A stretch of 64,000 nt of DNA from an uncultured Gammaproteobacteria bacterium (lineage in GTDB: Bacteria; Pseudomonadota; Gammaproteobacteria; Arenicellales; JAANXG01): NCBI GenBank assembly GCA_947258785.1, contig CAMYJT010000007.1, positions 33,449 through 97,448 on the forward strand, given 5' to 3'. The translations under genes and the position numbers were made by a program. How positions within the stretch are numbered: the stretch's first letter is position 1; each line of letters opens with the position of its first letter. The notes beneath the pieces were generated by a model. That model saw only the letters and a list, made by a program, of their open reading frames with translations, had not been told where the DNA came from and ran no database searches. Below, one piece after another: positions 26,571 to 36,208 of the stretch.

Positions 26571-27565
26571 TGTCCATTCCCCACCGTACTCAGGAGCTCG
26601 AATCTCTGGATATTGGCATCGGCGATGGCTTGAATCTTTGCCAACTGATCCGGATTTTTGAAGACATGGGCAAAGCGCCGCTGAATTTTCAGGTATTCCG
26701 TGACGTCTACCCGGCTGCGTATTTTGGTGGCGTTGGTGATTTCACCGTGTTCAGCCTCGAACAACGGATACAGACCGCACTCTACCGCCATGCGGGCGAT
26801 CTTGATGGTGTCCTGAGGATGCGCACCCCAACCGAGTGGACACGGTACGAAGATCTGGACATAGCGCGACCCGTGCAGCGCCATCGCCTTGATAATTTTC
26901 GCCTCCAAATCATGCAGGTCGTGGACGCTGGCGGTGGCCACATAGGGGATGTCGTGGGCCATGGCGATGAGTGGAACATTCTTGCCCTGGCCGAAATCCG
27001 CACCGGGCTGATCGCCGATCGGTTGCGTCGTCGCTGTGCGGGCGGCCCCCGGGGTCGCGCTCGAACGTTGCACGCCCGTGTTCATGTAGGCCTGGTTGTC
27101 GTAACAGATGTAGAGGACGTCATCGTTGCGTTCGAACATGCCGGACAGACAACCGAAGCCGATATCGGTGGTGCCACCGTCACCGCCCTGAGCGATCACG
27201 CGCACCTCTGAGCGTCCTTTGACGCGCATGGCCGCGGCGACGCCGGTCGCCACCGACGCAGCGTTTCCGAACAAGGAATGAATCCAGGGAATACGCCAGG
27301 CCGACTCCGGAGAAGGGGTGGTGAAGACCTCCAGGCAACCGGTGGCGTTAGTGGCGATCAGCTGGTTGTCCGTAGCGCGCATCGCCGCGTCAATGGCAAA
27401 TCGCGCGCCGAGCGCCTCGCCGCACCCCTGGCAGGCTCGATGGCCGGAATCGAGTGAATTCGAGCGATCGGCCGTAGCCTGGACGGTGCGCAGTTGCTGG
27501 TCCAGAAGGCGGTTGCCTACCGTAAATGTTCCGGTTTGATAGAACTTGATCTGTTGATGCGCCAT
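26567..27565 (-). CDS. porB: 2-oxoacid:acceptor oxidoreductase, beta (TPP-binding) subunit
   Basis: A 332-residue subunit that binds thiamine diphosphate. HRACQGCGEALGAR near the N-terminus supplies iron-sulfur Cys ligands. GGDGGTTDIGFGCLSGMFERNDDVLYICYDNQAYMNTGVQRS is the TPP/Mg motif with its closing segment (written here as separate recognisable blocks GDGGTTDIG, YDNQAYMNTG and QRS). NTGVQRSSATP is typical of pyruvate:ferredoxin oxidoreductase beta subunits. It is placed between the alpha subunit and the GltD-ferredoxin subunit with short gaps, in one operon. Pyruvate is the most likely substrate given the malic enzyme gene next door, but other 2-oxoacids cannot be excluded. Confidence 0.9.
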   Translation of the reverse strand: MAHQQIKFYQTGTFTVGNRLLDQQLRTVQATADRSNSLDSGHRACQGCGEALGARFAIDAAMRATDNQLIATNATGCLEVFTTPSPESAWRIPWIHSLFGNAASVATGVAAAMRVKGRSEVRVIAQGGDGGTTDIGFGCLSGMFERNDDVLYICYDNQAYMNTGVQRSSATPGAARTATTQPIGDQPGADFGQGKNVPLIAMAHDIPYVATASVHDLHDLEAKIIKAMALHGSRYVQIFVPCPLGWGAHPQDTIKIARMAVECGLYPLFEAEHGEITNATKIRSRVDVTEYLKIQRRFAHVFKNPDQLAKIQAIADANIQRFELLSTVGNGQ

Positions 27566-27577
27566 GGTGAGGTACCT

Positions 27578-28834
27578 CTACGTGGTCTTTGCAGCGGCGA
27601 CTAAACCGATGTCGCGCAAAATATTTTCGGCGATCGATCCCGATCGCCGGATACTCTCTTCCCGCTCGAGTGCCCGGTTGACGACGTCTTTGTTGAGATC
27701 GAGGAAATGCAGGCCTTCCAGGTCGTCGTTGCTGGCCTTGGTAAATAGCCGCCGCAGCGAGGATTGGGTAATGGGGCGCCCTCCCAGCCCACCGATCACC
27801 GAGTAGACCGGCATCGCCCGACCACGCAACGCCATTCTCACGTTACTGGCGAGTATCCCACCCAAGCCGACGGCCAGGCATTTTTCGAACACCACCACCC
27901 GCTTCGCGTTCTCCAGCGTAGGCTGTAATGCGGCCAGCGGAAACGGCCGAAAAGCGCGTATAGACACGGCGCCGATCCGCAGGCCCTCGCTGCGCATGTC
28001 GTCGATCACTTCCTGCATCGTGCCGATCACGGAACCCAGTGTTACTACTACCGTTTCCGCATCGTCGATGGCGTAGGTGGCGACCAGACCGCCTGCTTCG
28101 CGGCCAAACACAGCTTTGAATTCCTCGGCAATCTCGGGTATGAATGACAGCGCCTGCATCTGCTTGTGATGGGCCAGATAGCGCACTTCGGTGAACGCCT
28201 CGGGTCCGACCATCGCACCGATGGATTTTGGTGCGGCGGGATCGAGAACCTGGCGCGGTTCAAAGGCCGGGAGGAATTTATCGGTCTGCTCTTGGTTTGG
28301 GACGTCCACGCGTTCGTAGGCGTGCGTCAGAATGAAACCGTCCATACACACCATTACGGGCAGGCTGATCGCCTCGGCGATGCGAAAAGCCTGGATGTGT
28401 AGGTCGACCGCTTCCTGATTGGATTCCGCATACAGTTGGATCCACCCCGCGTCGCGCATGGACATGGAGTCGGTCTGGTCATTCCAGATGTTTATGGGTG
28501 CGCCGATCGCGCGGTTGCCGACGGTCATGACAATCGGCAGTCCTAGTCCGGAAGCGTTGTACACCGCTTCGGCCATGTACAGCAGTCCCTGACTGGCCGT
28601 CGCGGTATAACTCCTCGCCCCCGCCGCCGCCGAGCCAATGGCCACACTGAGCGCGGCGAACTCCGATTCCACGTTGATGAACTCACAGGGTTGCAAGCGG
28701 CCGCTTTTCACCCGTACGCCAAGGTCCTCGACGATGTGGGTCTGTGGGGTGATCGGATACGCGCAGATCACCTCCGGTCGGCACAGTGCGACCGCCTCGG
28801 CGACTGCTCGAGATCCTTCGATCTGTTTCAACAT
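27578..28834 (-). CDS. porA: 2-oxoacid:acceptor oxidoreductase, alpha subunit
   Basis: A 418-residue alpha subunit of the pyruvate:ferredoxin oxidoreductase family. It has GSRAVAEAVALCRPEVICAYPITPQTHIVE at the N-terminus (the YPITPQT signature), ARSYTATASQGLLYMAEAVYNASG and VIGGLGGRPIT near the C-terminus. With the beta subunit it forms the active site that decarboxylates a 2-oxoacid and transfers the acyl group to CoA. Gaps to the gamma (14 bases) and beta (12 bases) genes are short, so the four subunits form one transcript. Confidence 0.92.
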   Translation of the reverse strand: MLKQIEGSRAVAEAVALCRPEVICAYPITPQTHIVEDLGVRVKSGRLQPCEFINVESEFAALSVAIGSAAAGARSYTATASQGLLYMAEAVYNASGLGLPIVMTVGNRAIGAPINIWNDQTDSMSMRDAGWIQLYAESNQEAVDLHIQAFRIAEAISLPVMVCMDGFILTHAYERVDVPNQEQTDKFLPAFEPRQVLDPAAPKSIGAMVGPEAFTEVRYLAHHKQMQALSFIPEIAEEFKAVFGREAGGLVATYAIDDAETVVVTLGSVIGTMQEVIDDMRSEGLRIGAVSIRAFRPFPLAALQPTLENAKRVVVFEKCLAVGLGGILASNVRMALRGRAMPVYSVIGGLGGRPITQSSLRRLFTKASNDDLEGLHFLDLNKDVVNRALEREESIRRSGSIAENILRDIGLVAAAKTT

Positions 28835-28848
28835 GAGTGACGTCTCCT

Positions 28849-29409
28849 TTAATTGGAGTTTGCGCTTTCATACGCCGCTTCGGCGGCGCGTATATTCGCT
28901 TCACCGATGCTGCCGGGAAATTTTCGTCCTATGGCCTTGGCAACGGAGGCAAACTTAACGGCGCCGGTCACCGCAGCCAGGGCGCCCAGCAAAGCCGCAT
29001 TCGGGACCGCGCGTTTGACGTGCTGCATCGCCAGTTCGGTTGCGGGAACGCAGCGCACATGGTCCGCTGGAAGCTCCTGCACTGCCTCGGTGATGCCGAG
29101 CTCCTCGATTGTCCGGCCTGTATTGATGAGCACGTAACCTGTCGACGACAACCCGGCGAACACATCGATGGCGTAAAACAACGTGGGATCCTGGATCACC
29201 AGCGCGTCGGGCTCCATAACCGGCTCGCGCAGGCGGATCTCGCGATCGTCGATGCGGCAAAACGACACCACCGGCGCACCCATGCGCTCGGAACCGAAGC
29301 TGGGCACCGCCTGGGCGTGTTTGTCCTCGAGAAATGCCGCCACCGACAACATTTCTGCGGCCGAGACTACGCCCTGGCCGCCACGCCCATGAATCCGAAT
29401 TTGGAACAT
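28849..29409 (-). CDS. porG: 2-oxoacid:acceptor oxidoreductase, gamma subunit
   Basis: A 186-residue gamma subunit with the family signature IRIHGRGGQGVVSAAEMLSVAAF at the N-terminus and SFGSERMGAPVVSFCRID. It is the first gene of the four-gene oxidoreductase set and has a strong ribosome site (GAGGAGG) seven bases before its ATG. The promoter region is the 193-base gap between it and the malic enzyme gene. A sigma-54-like element lies there at 29495-29510. Confidence 0.92.
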   Translation of the reverse strand: MFQIRIHGRGGQGVVSAAEMLSVAAFLEDKHAQAVPSFGSERMGAPVVSFCRIDDREIRLREPVMEPDALVIQDPTLFYAIDVFAGLSSTGYVLINTGRTIEELGITEAVQELPADHVRCVPATELAMQHVKRAVPNAALLGALAAVTGAVKFASVAKAIGRKFPGSIGEANIRAAEAAYESANSN

Positions 29410-29494
29410 TGCTCAGCCTCCTCTTGATTAGTGCTCGAACGAGTCAAGGTGGGGTTTCCACGCGGGGTGCTGCTGAAACGCTCCTGCCCCCCGG

Positions 29495-29510
29495 TGCAAA
29501 GCACGCCCCG
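29495..29510 (-). promoter_or_regulatory. Candidate sigma-54 (-24/-12) promoter for the por genes
   Basis: On the minus strand this reads CGGGGCGTGCTTTGCA. GG and TTGC are spaced as in the consensus TGGCACG-N4-TTGC, with the CG also kept, but the leading T and the C-A after GG differ. It ends about 85 bases before the porG start. The match is weaker than the dctP promoter, so it is a candidate only; it would put the oxidoreductase genes under DctD or another RpoN activator. Confidence 0.3.
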
Positions 29511-29602
29511 GTGTGACCGGTGTGCGCGCAGACCTAGTCCAGCGCCAATCGTTGTAGTGCCTGCCCCGGACGTTTAACGGCATATATGGACCAAACGGCT
29601 TT

Positions 29603-31888
29603 TCAAGACGTCGGCGCCGTGGTCTGGATCTGTGCCTCAACCGCGGTCATCGCCGTCATATTGATCAGCCCCCGCACGGTGATGGTCTGCGTCACGACAT
29701 GGGCCGGCTTTGCGGCGCCGACCAGAATCGGGCCGACGGATACACCGCCCGCCAGCACCTTGAGTAAGGTGTATGAAATATGGGCGGCGTCCACATTGGG
29801 CATCACCAAGAGATTGGCGGAGCCTGTGATGCGGGCGTCCGGGAACGTGAGATCGCGGATTTTCTGGTCGATCGCCGCTGCGGCGTGCATCTCGCCATCG
29901 ACTTCGAGCTCCGGAGCGCGTTCGCGAAGTATCTCAACCGCCCGCCGCATCTTTTCTGCCGACGGTGTGTCGTAGGCCCCAAAGTTGGAGTGCGACAACA
30001 GTGCAACCTTCGGTTTTATCCCGAAGCGGCTCACCTCTTCGGCAGACAGTAGCGTCATCTCCGCTAGGTCCTCGGCAGTGGGATCCGGGGTAACGTGCGT
30101 GTCGCAGATAAAATAGGTCCCCGCCGGCAGGATCAACGCGACCAGCGTGGAATATTCGTGGACACCGGGTGCCTTGCCGATGATGTCGTCCACCCGCTCC
30201 AGGTGATTGCGGAACGCTCCCACCGTCCCGCATAACATGGCGTCAGCATCGCCGTGGCGGACCATCAGCGCGGCGAACGTGCTGCTGCGGCTGCGGACGA
30301 GATGCTGCGCACGCGCGGGAGACACGCCGCGCCGACCCATCACGGCGTAGTACTCCTGCCAGTAGGTTTGGTAGCGGGCGTCTATGCCGGGTTCGACCAA
30401 CTCAAAATCCTGTCCCGGTCTCAGGCGCAGGCCAAGTTCCTTGATCTGCTGTTCAATCACCGCGGGGCGGCCGACGAGGATAGGGAATGCCAAGCCGGCA
30501 TCGACGACCTGTTGGGCGGCCTGCAGCACGCGTTCCTCTTCACCCTCTGCATAACAGATTCTCTGCGTTTTCTCCCTTGCGCGTTCATATATGGGTTCCA
30601 TCACCGCGCTGGACTTGTAGACGTAGTGGGTCAGGTCATGGGCGTAGCGCTCCAGGTCCTCAATGGGGCGTGTCGCCACGCCGGACTCCATCGCGGCCTT
30701 GGCGACCGCCGGCGACACCACGCTGATCAGCCGCGGATCAAACGGCTTGGGAATCAGGTAGTCGGGGCCAAAGGTCAGCGGTTGCCCGGCGTACGCGGTT
30801 TTCACGACATCGGACGGTTCGGCCATCGCGAGTTCGGACAGCGCGTTGACACAGGCGATCTTCATGTCTTCGTTGATGGTTGTCGCGCCGACATCCAGTG
30901 CGCCGCGGAAGATGAACGGAAAACACAGGACATTGTTCACCTGATTGGGGTAATCGGACCGGCCGGTGGCAATCACGGCGTCTGAGCGGACCGCCCTGAT
31001 CTCGTCGGGCATAATTTCGGGAACCGGATTGGCGAGCGCCAGGATCAGGGGGCGGTTGGCCATGGTCTTCACATACTCCGGCCGCAGAACCCGTGGTGCC
31101 GAGAGACCCAGAAACACATCCGCGCCGCCGATCACATCGCCAAGCGACCGCGCATCCGTGTCCTGGGCATAGCGCTCCTTGTACGCATCCATCAGTTCGC
31201 TACGCCCCTGATAGACGACGCCGGCGATGTCGACGACGGTAATATTTTCCCTCCGCAGCCCGATTTTGACCAACAGGTCCAGGCAGGCAAGGGCCGCCGC
31301 GCCGGCGCCGGAGGCCACCAACCGCACTTTATCAATGTCCTTACCGACTACTTTTAGTCCGCTGACGATGGCCGCCGATACGATGATGGCGGTTCCGTGT
31401 TGATCGTCATGGAAGACCGGGATCCGCATCCGCTTGCGCAGCGCCTCTTCGATGTAAAAGCACTCCGGCGCCTTGATGTCTTCGAGGTTAATGGCGCCGA
31501 AAGTAGCCTCCAGTCCGGCGACGATTTCAATAAATTTGTCCGGATCGCGCTCCTCGATTTCTATGTCGAATACGTCGAGCCCGGAAAATTTCTTGAACAA
31601 TACCGCCTTGCCTTCCATCACCGGCTTTGCCGCGAGTGCGCCGATCGATCCCAGTCCGAGCACTGCCGTACCGTTAGTAACCACCGCCACCAGATTGCCG
31701 CGCGCGGTGAGCGTTGCCGCTTCACTCGGGTCTCGGGCGATTTCGTTGCACGCTGCGGCAACGCCGGGAGAATACGCCAGTGTCAGGTCGTGCTGCGTCG
31801 CCATCGGTTTGGTGGCGACAATGGCCAGCTTCCCCGGGGGCTCGGTGCGGTGATAGGCGAGAGCGGCCTCGGTAAGTTTATCTGCCAT
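29603..31888 (-). CDS. maeB: NADP-dependent malic enzyme with phosphotransacetylase-like C-terminus
   Basis: A 761-residue protein (E. coli MaeB has 759). It decarboxylates malate to pyruvate with NADP reduction. ATG 31888 is chosen because [14 protein letters not shown] matches the E. coli N-terminus; a TTG at 31915 would add nine residues. Residues 1-430 are the malic enzyme part ([35 protein letters not shown]). Residues 440-760 are the PTA-like domain, which in MaeB proteins is regulatory and not known to be an active transferase. It lies 42 bases after the second dctP gene, so imported malate is handed directly to this enzyme. Confidence 0.95.
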   Translation of the reverse strand: MADKLTEAALAYHRTEPPGKLAIVATKPMATQHDLTLAYSPGVAAACNEIARDPSEAATLTARGNLVAVVTNGTAVLGLGSIGALAAKPVMEGKAVLFKKFSGLDVFDIEIEERDPDKFIEIVAGLEATFGAINLEDIKAPECFYIEEALRKRMRIPVFHDDQHGTAIIVSAAIVSGLKVVGKDIDKVRLVASGAGAAALACLDLLVKIGLRRENITVVDIAGVVYQGRSELMDAYKERYAQDTDARSLGDVIGGADVFLGLSAPRVLRPEYVKTMANRPLILALANPVPEIMPDEIRAVRSDAVIATGRSDYPNQVNNVLCFPFIFRGALDVGATTINEDMKIACVNALSELAMAEPSDVVKTAYAGQPLTFGPDYLIPKPFDPRLISVVSPAVAKAAMESGVATRPIEDLERYAHDLTHYVYKSSAVMEPIYERAREKTQRICYAEGEEERVLQAAQQVVDAGLAFPILVGRPAVIEQQIKELGLRLRPGQDFELVEPGIDARYQTYWQEYYAVMGRRGVSPARAQHLVRSRSSTFAALMVRHGDADAMLCGTVGAFRNHLERVDDIIGKAPGVHEYSTLVALILPAGTYFICDTHVTPDPTAEDLAEMTLLSAEEVSRFGIKPKVALLSHSNFGAYDTPSAEKMRRAVEILRERAPELEVDGEMHAAAAIDQKIRDLTFPDARITGSANLLVMPNVDAAHISYTLLKVLAGGVSVGPILVGAAKPAHVVTQTITVRGLINMTAMTAVEAQIQTTAPTS

Positions 31889-31930
31889 GGATTGACTAAT
31901 TTGCGGTTTGGTCAACCCGGCCCGGCGTGG

Positions 31931-32965
31931 TCAACGGGACCGGTTAGCGCTCATTGCTTGTTCGATGATGTCTGTTCCGATCTCATGCTCAAACTGCTTC
32001 CATATCGGTGTGAGCAACTTTCGCCACTCCTCGAGCTGTGTGTCCGTCAAGGTGGTTACTTCGGCTTTTCGGGAGTCAATGACCCGTTGGCGATCTTGCT
32101 CTGCCTTCTCGCGGGCGTTTTGGTTGACTTTCTCGGTCACCTCACCAACGATCTTATCCAATTCAACTCGAATCTCCGGCGGTAGGCCGGCCCAAAACTC
32201 CGCACTGGTGACCAACATATAGCCCAGAAAGCTGTGCCGGGCCTCCGTGAAATAACGTTGATAGTCGTGAAAGCCATTGGAATAGATGTTCGACCAGGCG
32301 TTTTCCTGCCCCTTTACCAATCCCATCTTCAAGGCCTCTCTGACCTGTTTGAACGGCATCGGTACGGTGGCGACACCCAGGGCCCGATACTGGGCCTGCA
32401 TGACCGCCGACGGTTCAATCCGAAACCGCAGACGTTTCAGATCCTTGGGTGTCCGCAAGGGCCGGTTCGCGGACATCACACGCATGCCGTTGTCCCAGTA
32501 GGCGAGCCCCTTGATTCCCTGCGACAGCATGGAGTCGAGCAGGCCGCGGCCAGCCTCGCTCTTTTGGAATCGGTGCACCGCATCGACATCCGAAAACAAA
32601 AACGGCAGATCAAAGACCTGTATCTTTCGCGAAAAACTGCGGAATTTGGAAAATGACGGCGCGGCGAGCTCGATATCGCCGAACAGCAGGGCCAGCAGCG
32701 CCTGGTCGTCATTGAACTTCAATGCGCGCGGATAGATCTCCACCCGAACCTTACCGGCCAGTCGTTCCTCGGCCAGTTTCTTGAACAGCGCGGCACCGTG
32801 CCCCTTGGGGGTGGCCTCGCTGGTGACGTGTGAGAAACGTATCAGAACCGGTTCCGCGGCACGGGCGGCGACCGATACGAACGAGACCAGGCAGATGAAG
32901 GCGATCCAGCGTGCGCAACATCTTGCCCTGGACGGATAAACAGCCGGATGTTTCGTGATCCCCAT
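31931..32965 (-). CDS. dctP: TRAP transporter substrate-binding protein DctP (second copy)
   Basis: A 344-residue periplasmic binding protein with a signal peptide (hydrophobic residues 20-33, cleavage near ARAAEP). It has FSHVTSEATPKGHGAALFKKLAEERLAGKVRVEIYP, FDLPFLFSD, LRFRIEPSAVMQAQYRALG with the conserved Arg that pairs with the substrate carboxylate, and QENAWSNIYSNGF. Its ATG directly abuts the DctM stop codon with no gap. It is a paralogue of the DctP at 34964-35950 and lies on the other side of dctQM, so one permease may serve two binding proteins of different specificity. Confidence 0.93.
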   Translation of the reverse strand: MGITKHPAVYPSRARCCARWIAFICLVSFVSVAARAAEPVLIRFSHVTSEATPKGHGAALFKKLAEERLAGKVRVEIYPRALKFNDDQALLALLFGDIELAAPSFSKFRSFSRKIQVFDLPFLFSDVDAVHRFQKSEAGRGLLDSMLSQGIKGLAYWDNGMRVMSANRPLRTPKDLKRLRFRIEPSAVMQAQYRALGVATVPMPFKQVREALKMGLVKGQENAWSNIYSNGFHDYQRYFTEARHSFLGYMLVTSAEFWAGLPPEIRVELDKIVGEVTEKVNQNAREKAEQDRQRVIDSRKAEVTTLTDTQLEEWRKLLTPIWKQFEHEIGTDIIEQAMSANRSR

Positions 32966-34366
32966 CTACTTATAGCCTTTCAGGTAGTCGATGTACTCGG
33001 GCAGGAACAGCGAGACCTGCGGTATGTAGGTGATGATAATCAAGAAGAACAACAGCAGTCCCAACCAGGGCAGTGCGGCCTTGATCGCCCATTGCAGATT
33101 CTCGCCGGTGATGCCGGCGGTTACGAACAAATTCAGGCCTACCGGCGGGGTGATCATCCCGATTTCCATATTGACCACCATAATGATGCCGAGGTGGATC
33201 GGGTCGATGCCCAACTGCGTGGCGATGGGAAACAGGATCGGGGCCATGATCAGGATGATCGCCGACGGCTCCATAAAGTTGCCGGCGGCGAGCAGCAACA
33301 GATTCACGACGATCAGGAAACCCCAGGCCGGCAGTCCCCACGCAACAATCGTTTCAGCAATGGAGTGGGGAATTCGCTCGGTGGTTAGTACATGGGCGAA
33401 CAGCATCGCATTGGCGATGATGAACAGCAGCATGATGCTGACTTTGGCTGCGTCCATGACCGTCTTCCGGACCTCATCATCGAAAATGCATTTCGGCAAC
33501 GACCAGAGAAACTGGCCCAGATTCCTGGTTACGATGCCCACAACCCCTTCGCCTTCCTTGCGCCACGGCACAGTTTTCATCGGACCGATATCCCGGTAGC
33601 CGAAACAGGCCACCAGGAACGCGTAGACCGCCGACACCGCCGCCGCCTCGGTGGGACTGGCGACACCGCCGTAAATTGCGCCCAGTACGATGACGATTAA
33701 CAATAAGCCACCGGAAGCGGAGAATCCGCTGGCCGCCAGCTCCCGAAACGAAGCGCGCGATTGGGCGGGTAAACCCTTGATGCGGGCGACGATGTAGATG
33801 GCCACCATCAGCAGGAGACCCATCCCGATCCCCGGAATAAATCCCGCCATGAACATGCGTGCCGCCGAGACTTCGGTGGCGGCGGAATACACGAGCATGA
33901 CGATGGACGGCGGAATCAGAATTCCCAGAGTCCCCGCATTACAGATGACGCCGGCGCCAAACTCCTTGGGGTAACCGGCCTTCACCATGCCGACAATCAC
34001 AATGCTGCCGATGGCGGCCACGGTAGCCGGCGAAGATCCGGACACGGCGGCGAACAGCATGCAGGCGAGCACCGAGGCCATCGCCAAGCCGCCGCGGATG
34101 TGTCCGACCGCGTCGATCGCAAACCGAATCAGCCGTCTTGCAACCCCGCCGCCGGACAAGAACGCGGAGGAGAGGATAAAGAAGGGGATTGCCAGTAGCG
34201 TGTAATGTTCCGATACGTTCTCGAAGAACTTGAGCGCCACCGACGCCAGGGAGTCGTCGGAAAACAGCAGAATAGTGGCGACACTGGACAGGCCGAGCGA
34301 AATCGCCACCGGCATGCCCATGAACATGCACGCGAAGAGGATGATGAACAAGGCCGCCGTGGTCAT
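32966..34366 (-). CDS. dctM: TRAP transporter large permease subunit DctM
   Basis: A 466-residue, about 12-helix membrane protein that forms the Na+-coupled translocation channel. The ATG at 34366 overlaps the dctQ stop (ATGA). Landmarks are the N-terminal FIILFACMFMGMPVAISLGLSS, AVSGSSPATVAAIGSIV and GAIYGGVASPTEAAAVSAVYAF. There is a polar insert of about 60 residues (CFGYRDIGPMKTVPWRKEG to the next helix), and GMITPPVGLNLFVTAGI lies near the end. The insert is known in part of the DctM family. It works with DctQ and the two DctP proteins to import C4-dicarboxylates. Confidence 0.94.
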   Translation of the reverse strand: MTTAALFIILFACMFMGMPVAISLGLSSVATILLFSDDSLASVALKFFENVSEHYTLLAIPFFILSSAFLSGGGVARRLIRFAIDAVGHIRGGLAMASVLACMLFAAVSGSSPATVAAIGSIVIVGMVKAGYPKEFGAGVICNAGTLGILIPPSIVMLVYSAATEVSAARMFMAGFIPGIGMGLLLMVAIYIVARIKGLPAQSRASFRELAASGFSASGGLLLIVIVLGAIYGGVASPTEAAAVSAVYAFLVACFGYRDIGPMKTVPWRKEGEGVVGIVTRNLGQFLWSLPKCIFDDEVRKTVMDAAKVSIMLLFIIANAMLFAHVLTTERIPHSIAETIVAWGLPAWGFLIVVNLLLLAAGNFMEPSAIILIMAPILFPIATQLGIDPIHLGIIMVVNMEIGMITPPVGLNLFVTAGITGENLQWAIKAALPWLGLLLFFLIIITYIPQVSLFLPEYIDYLKGYK

Positions 34367-34914
34367 GACCCATCCCCCCCTGCGGATTCTTTGCCGACCT
34401 CCTCCAGGACCTCTTCGGCCTCGTCGGCGTGGCGGAACCCTATCTCCGTACCGCGGATGATCGCCCACAGTAACTGCACCAAGCGCAGGCCGAGCAATAC
34501 GAGACCGATTACCAGTATCGAATGCGCCGTCCATTTCGGGATAGGTATGTCTTCCAGCTCGATGCCGATCTGGAGCAGTTTTCGCAGATACACCCAGCCG
34601 CCGTAGATCAACAATGCGCAGTAAATCACGCTGCCGGTCACTGCAATGATCCCGAACACCCGTTGCACCGGGCTCGAAAACAGCTTCACAAAGGCGTCGA
34701 CACCGATGTGTGCGCCCTGCTTGAGCACCCAGGAGGCGCCGAACAGGACCATCCAGGCCGAGAGGTGGAGGGTCAGTTCCTCCATCCACAAGATTCCCTG
34801 ACCGAGCACGAACCGGTCGAAGACCTCGATGAACACGAGTAGCGTCATGCCGACCAGGAGGAGGGCGATGACGCCCTCCTCAATGCTGTTCAAGATGCGG
34901 ATGAATGCCTTCAC
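34363..34914 (-). CDS. dctQ: TRAP transporter small permease subunit DctQ
   Basis: A 183-residue four-helix membrane protein (segments about 15-34, 47-64, 88-107 and 131-150). LTLHLSAWMVLFGASWVLKQGAHIGVDAF is the conserved DctQ stretch. The acidic C-terminal tail (DEAEEVLEEVGKESAGGDGS) is cytoplasmic. Its stop overlaps the start of dctM by four bases, and the gene follows dctP after 49 bases, giving the common dctPQM order. Confidence 0.93.
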   Translation of the reverse strand: MKAFIRILNSIEEGVIALLLVGMTLLVFIEVFDRFVLGQGILWMEELTLHLSAWMVLFGASWVLKQGAHIGVDAFVKLFSSPVQRVFGIIAVTGSVIYCALLIYGGWVYLRKLLQIGIELEDIPIPKWTAHSILVIGLVLLGLRLVQLLWAIIRGTEIGFRHADEAEEVLEEVGKESAGGDGS

Positions 34915-34963
34915 CGGTATCCCTCCACGTGGTTGAATCGCGCCACGAGAAAACAGTGTTTGT

Positions 34964-35950
34964 TTAGTTCTGGTTGGCCTTGAGCGCGGCGTCGATGAGG
35001 TCCTTACCGATGTCGTCTTCGAATTTTTTCCACACCGGCTTCATGGCTTCCACCCACTGGGCGCGTTGCTCGGAGCTCAACTCTATGATCGTGCTGCGAC
35101 CGGAGTCCATGATCGCCTTTTTATCGCTTACCGCCTTTTCGTTCGCGACCTGATTGCCGTAGGTGATGGCGTCTGCCAGCGCCTTCTCAAGCTCACCGCG
35201 GATGTTGTCCGGCAGGTCATTCCAGAATTCCGTAGAGGTCACGACCATGTAGCCGAGGTAGCCATGATCCGAGTGGGTGATGTGGTCCTGGACCTCGAAG
35301 AACTTCTTGGAGAAGATGTTGGACCAGGTGTTTTCCTGGCCGTCGATGGCCTTGGTCTGGAGCAGTGTGAACACCTCGGAAAACGGTTTTTTCTGGGGCG
35401 ATGCCTTCACCGCTTGAAACTGGGCCGCCAGCACATCCGAGGTCATGATCCGGAATTTCATGCCGGCCGCATCAGCGGGCACCGTGAGCGGGGAGCTGGC
35501 CGACAACTGTTTCATCCCGTTGTGCAGAAAACCGAGGCCCAACAGGCCCTTTTTCTCGGTGGAGCGCAACAGCTTCTTGCTGCCGTCGGTGGCCATGAAG
35601 CGGTCCACCGCGCCGATGTTCTGGAACAAGAACGGCAGGTCGAACAGTTGCAGGCTCTTAGTGTACTTCTGAAACTTGGACAGTGATGGCGCAGCCAGTT
35701 GAACGTCACCGAGGAGCAGGGCCTCGAGCACCTTGTTGTCACCGAACAACTGGGCGTTGGGGAACACGTTGACCTCGACCTTACCGGCCAGCCGTTGCTC
35801 TACGAGTTCTTTGAATTTTTCCGCCATCTGCCCTTTCGGTGTGTTGACTGCCACGACGTGGGAAAACTTGATTTTTATCGGGCCGGCCTGTGCCGCGGGT
35901 CCCGTAAGCAGCAAGACAAAGACTGACAGTGCACTGATAAGAATACGCAT
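34964..35950 (-). CDS. dctP: TRAP transporter substrate-binding protein DctP (first copy)
   Basis: A 328-residue periplasmic C4-dicarboxylate-binding protein with a signal peptide (ILISALSVFVLLLTGPAAQAG, cleavage after AQA). The core shows FSHVVAVNTPKGQMAEKFKELVEQRLAGKVEVNVFP, LFDLPFLFQN, MKFRIMTSDVLAAQFQA with the carboxylate-binding Arg, QENTWSNIFSKKFF and HGYLGYMVV. An excellent ribosome site (GGAGG) precedes its ATG. It is the first gene of the TRAP-maeB transcript, about 130 bases downstream of a predicted sigma-54 promoter. Confidence 0.95.
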   Translation of the reverse strand: MRILISALSVFVLLLTGPAAQAGPIKIKFSHVVAVNTPKGQMAEKFKELVEQRLAGKVEVNVFPNAQLFGDNKVLEALLLGDVQLAAPSLSKFQKYTKSLQLFDLPFLFQNIGAVDRFMATDGSKKLLRSTEKKGLLGLGFLHNGMKQLSASSPLTVPADAAGMKFRIMTSDVLAAQFQAVKASPQKKPFSEVFTLLQTKAIDGQENTWSNIFSKKFFEVQDHITHSDHGYLGYMVVTSTEFWNDLPDNIRGELEKALADAITYGNQVANEKAVSDKKAIMDSGRSTIIELSSEQRAQWVEAMKPVWKKFEDDIGKDLIDAALKANQN

Positions 35951-36091
35951 TCGTTTGATCCTCCATCGTTAGTATGTACGGTATTAGAGAGACATCGACC
36001 GGAAAAGGCAAATGAGGCGGCTTAGTGAATTAGCCGTTGTAGCGAATCCTATCCGTGCGGGCTCTCCGACCGTTGAGTGTGCGAAGATTTA

Positions 36092-36107
36092 TGCAAAAAC
36101 GAGGCCA
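36092..36107 (-). promoter_or_regulatory. Sigma-54 promoter (-24/-12) of the dctPQM-dctP-maeB operon
   Basis: On the minus strand this reads TGGCCTCGTTTTTGCA. TGGC at -24 and TTGCA at -12 have exactly the spacing of the RpoN consensus TGGCACG-N4-TTGCW; only the three bases after TGGC differ. The predicted transcription start is near 36081, leaving a leader of about 130 bases before dctP. The divergent gene 300 bases away encodes DctD, an activator of the sigma-54 class with an intact GAFTGA loop, which is the known control of dct transport genes. Confidence 0.75.
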
Positions 36108-36208
36108 CCCTAGGAGTCGACGGACGCGCTTGGCTCCGGCGGCAGCAGTTTGCCGGGGTGTAATTGCCTTTCTAACCCGCGGCGGGGTGGCTTGGGCGGG
36201 ACCTATCC

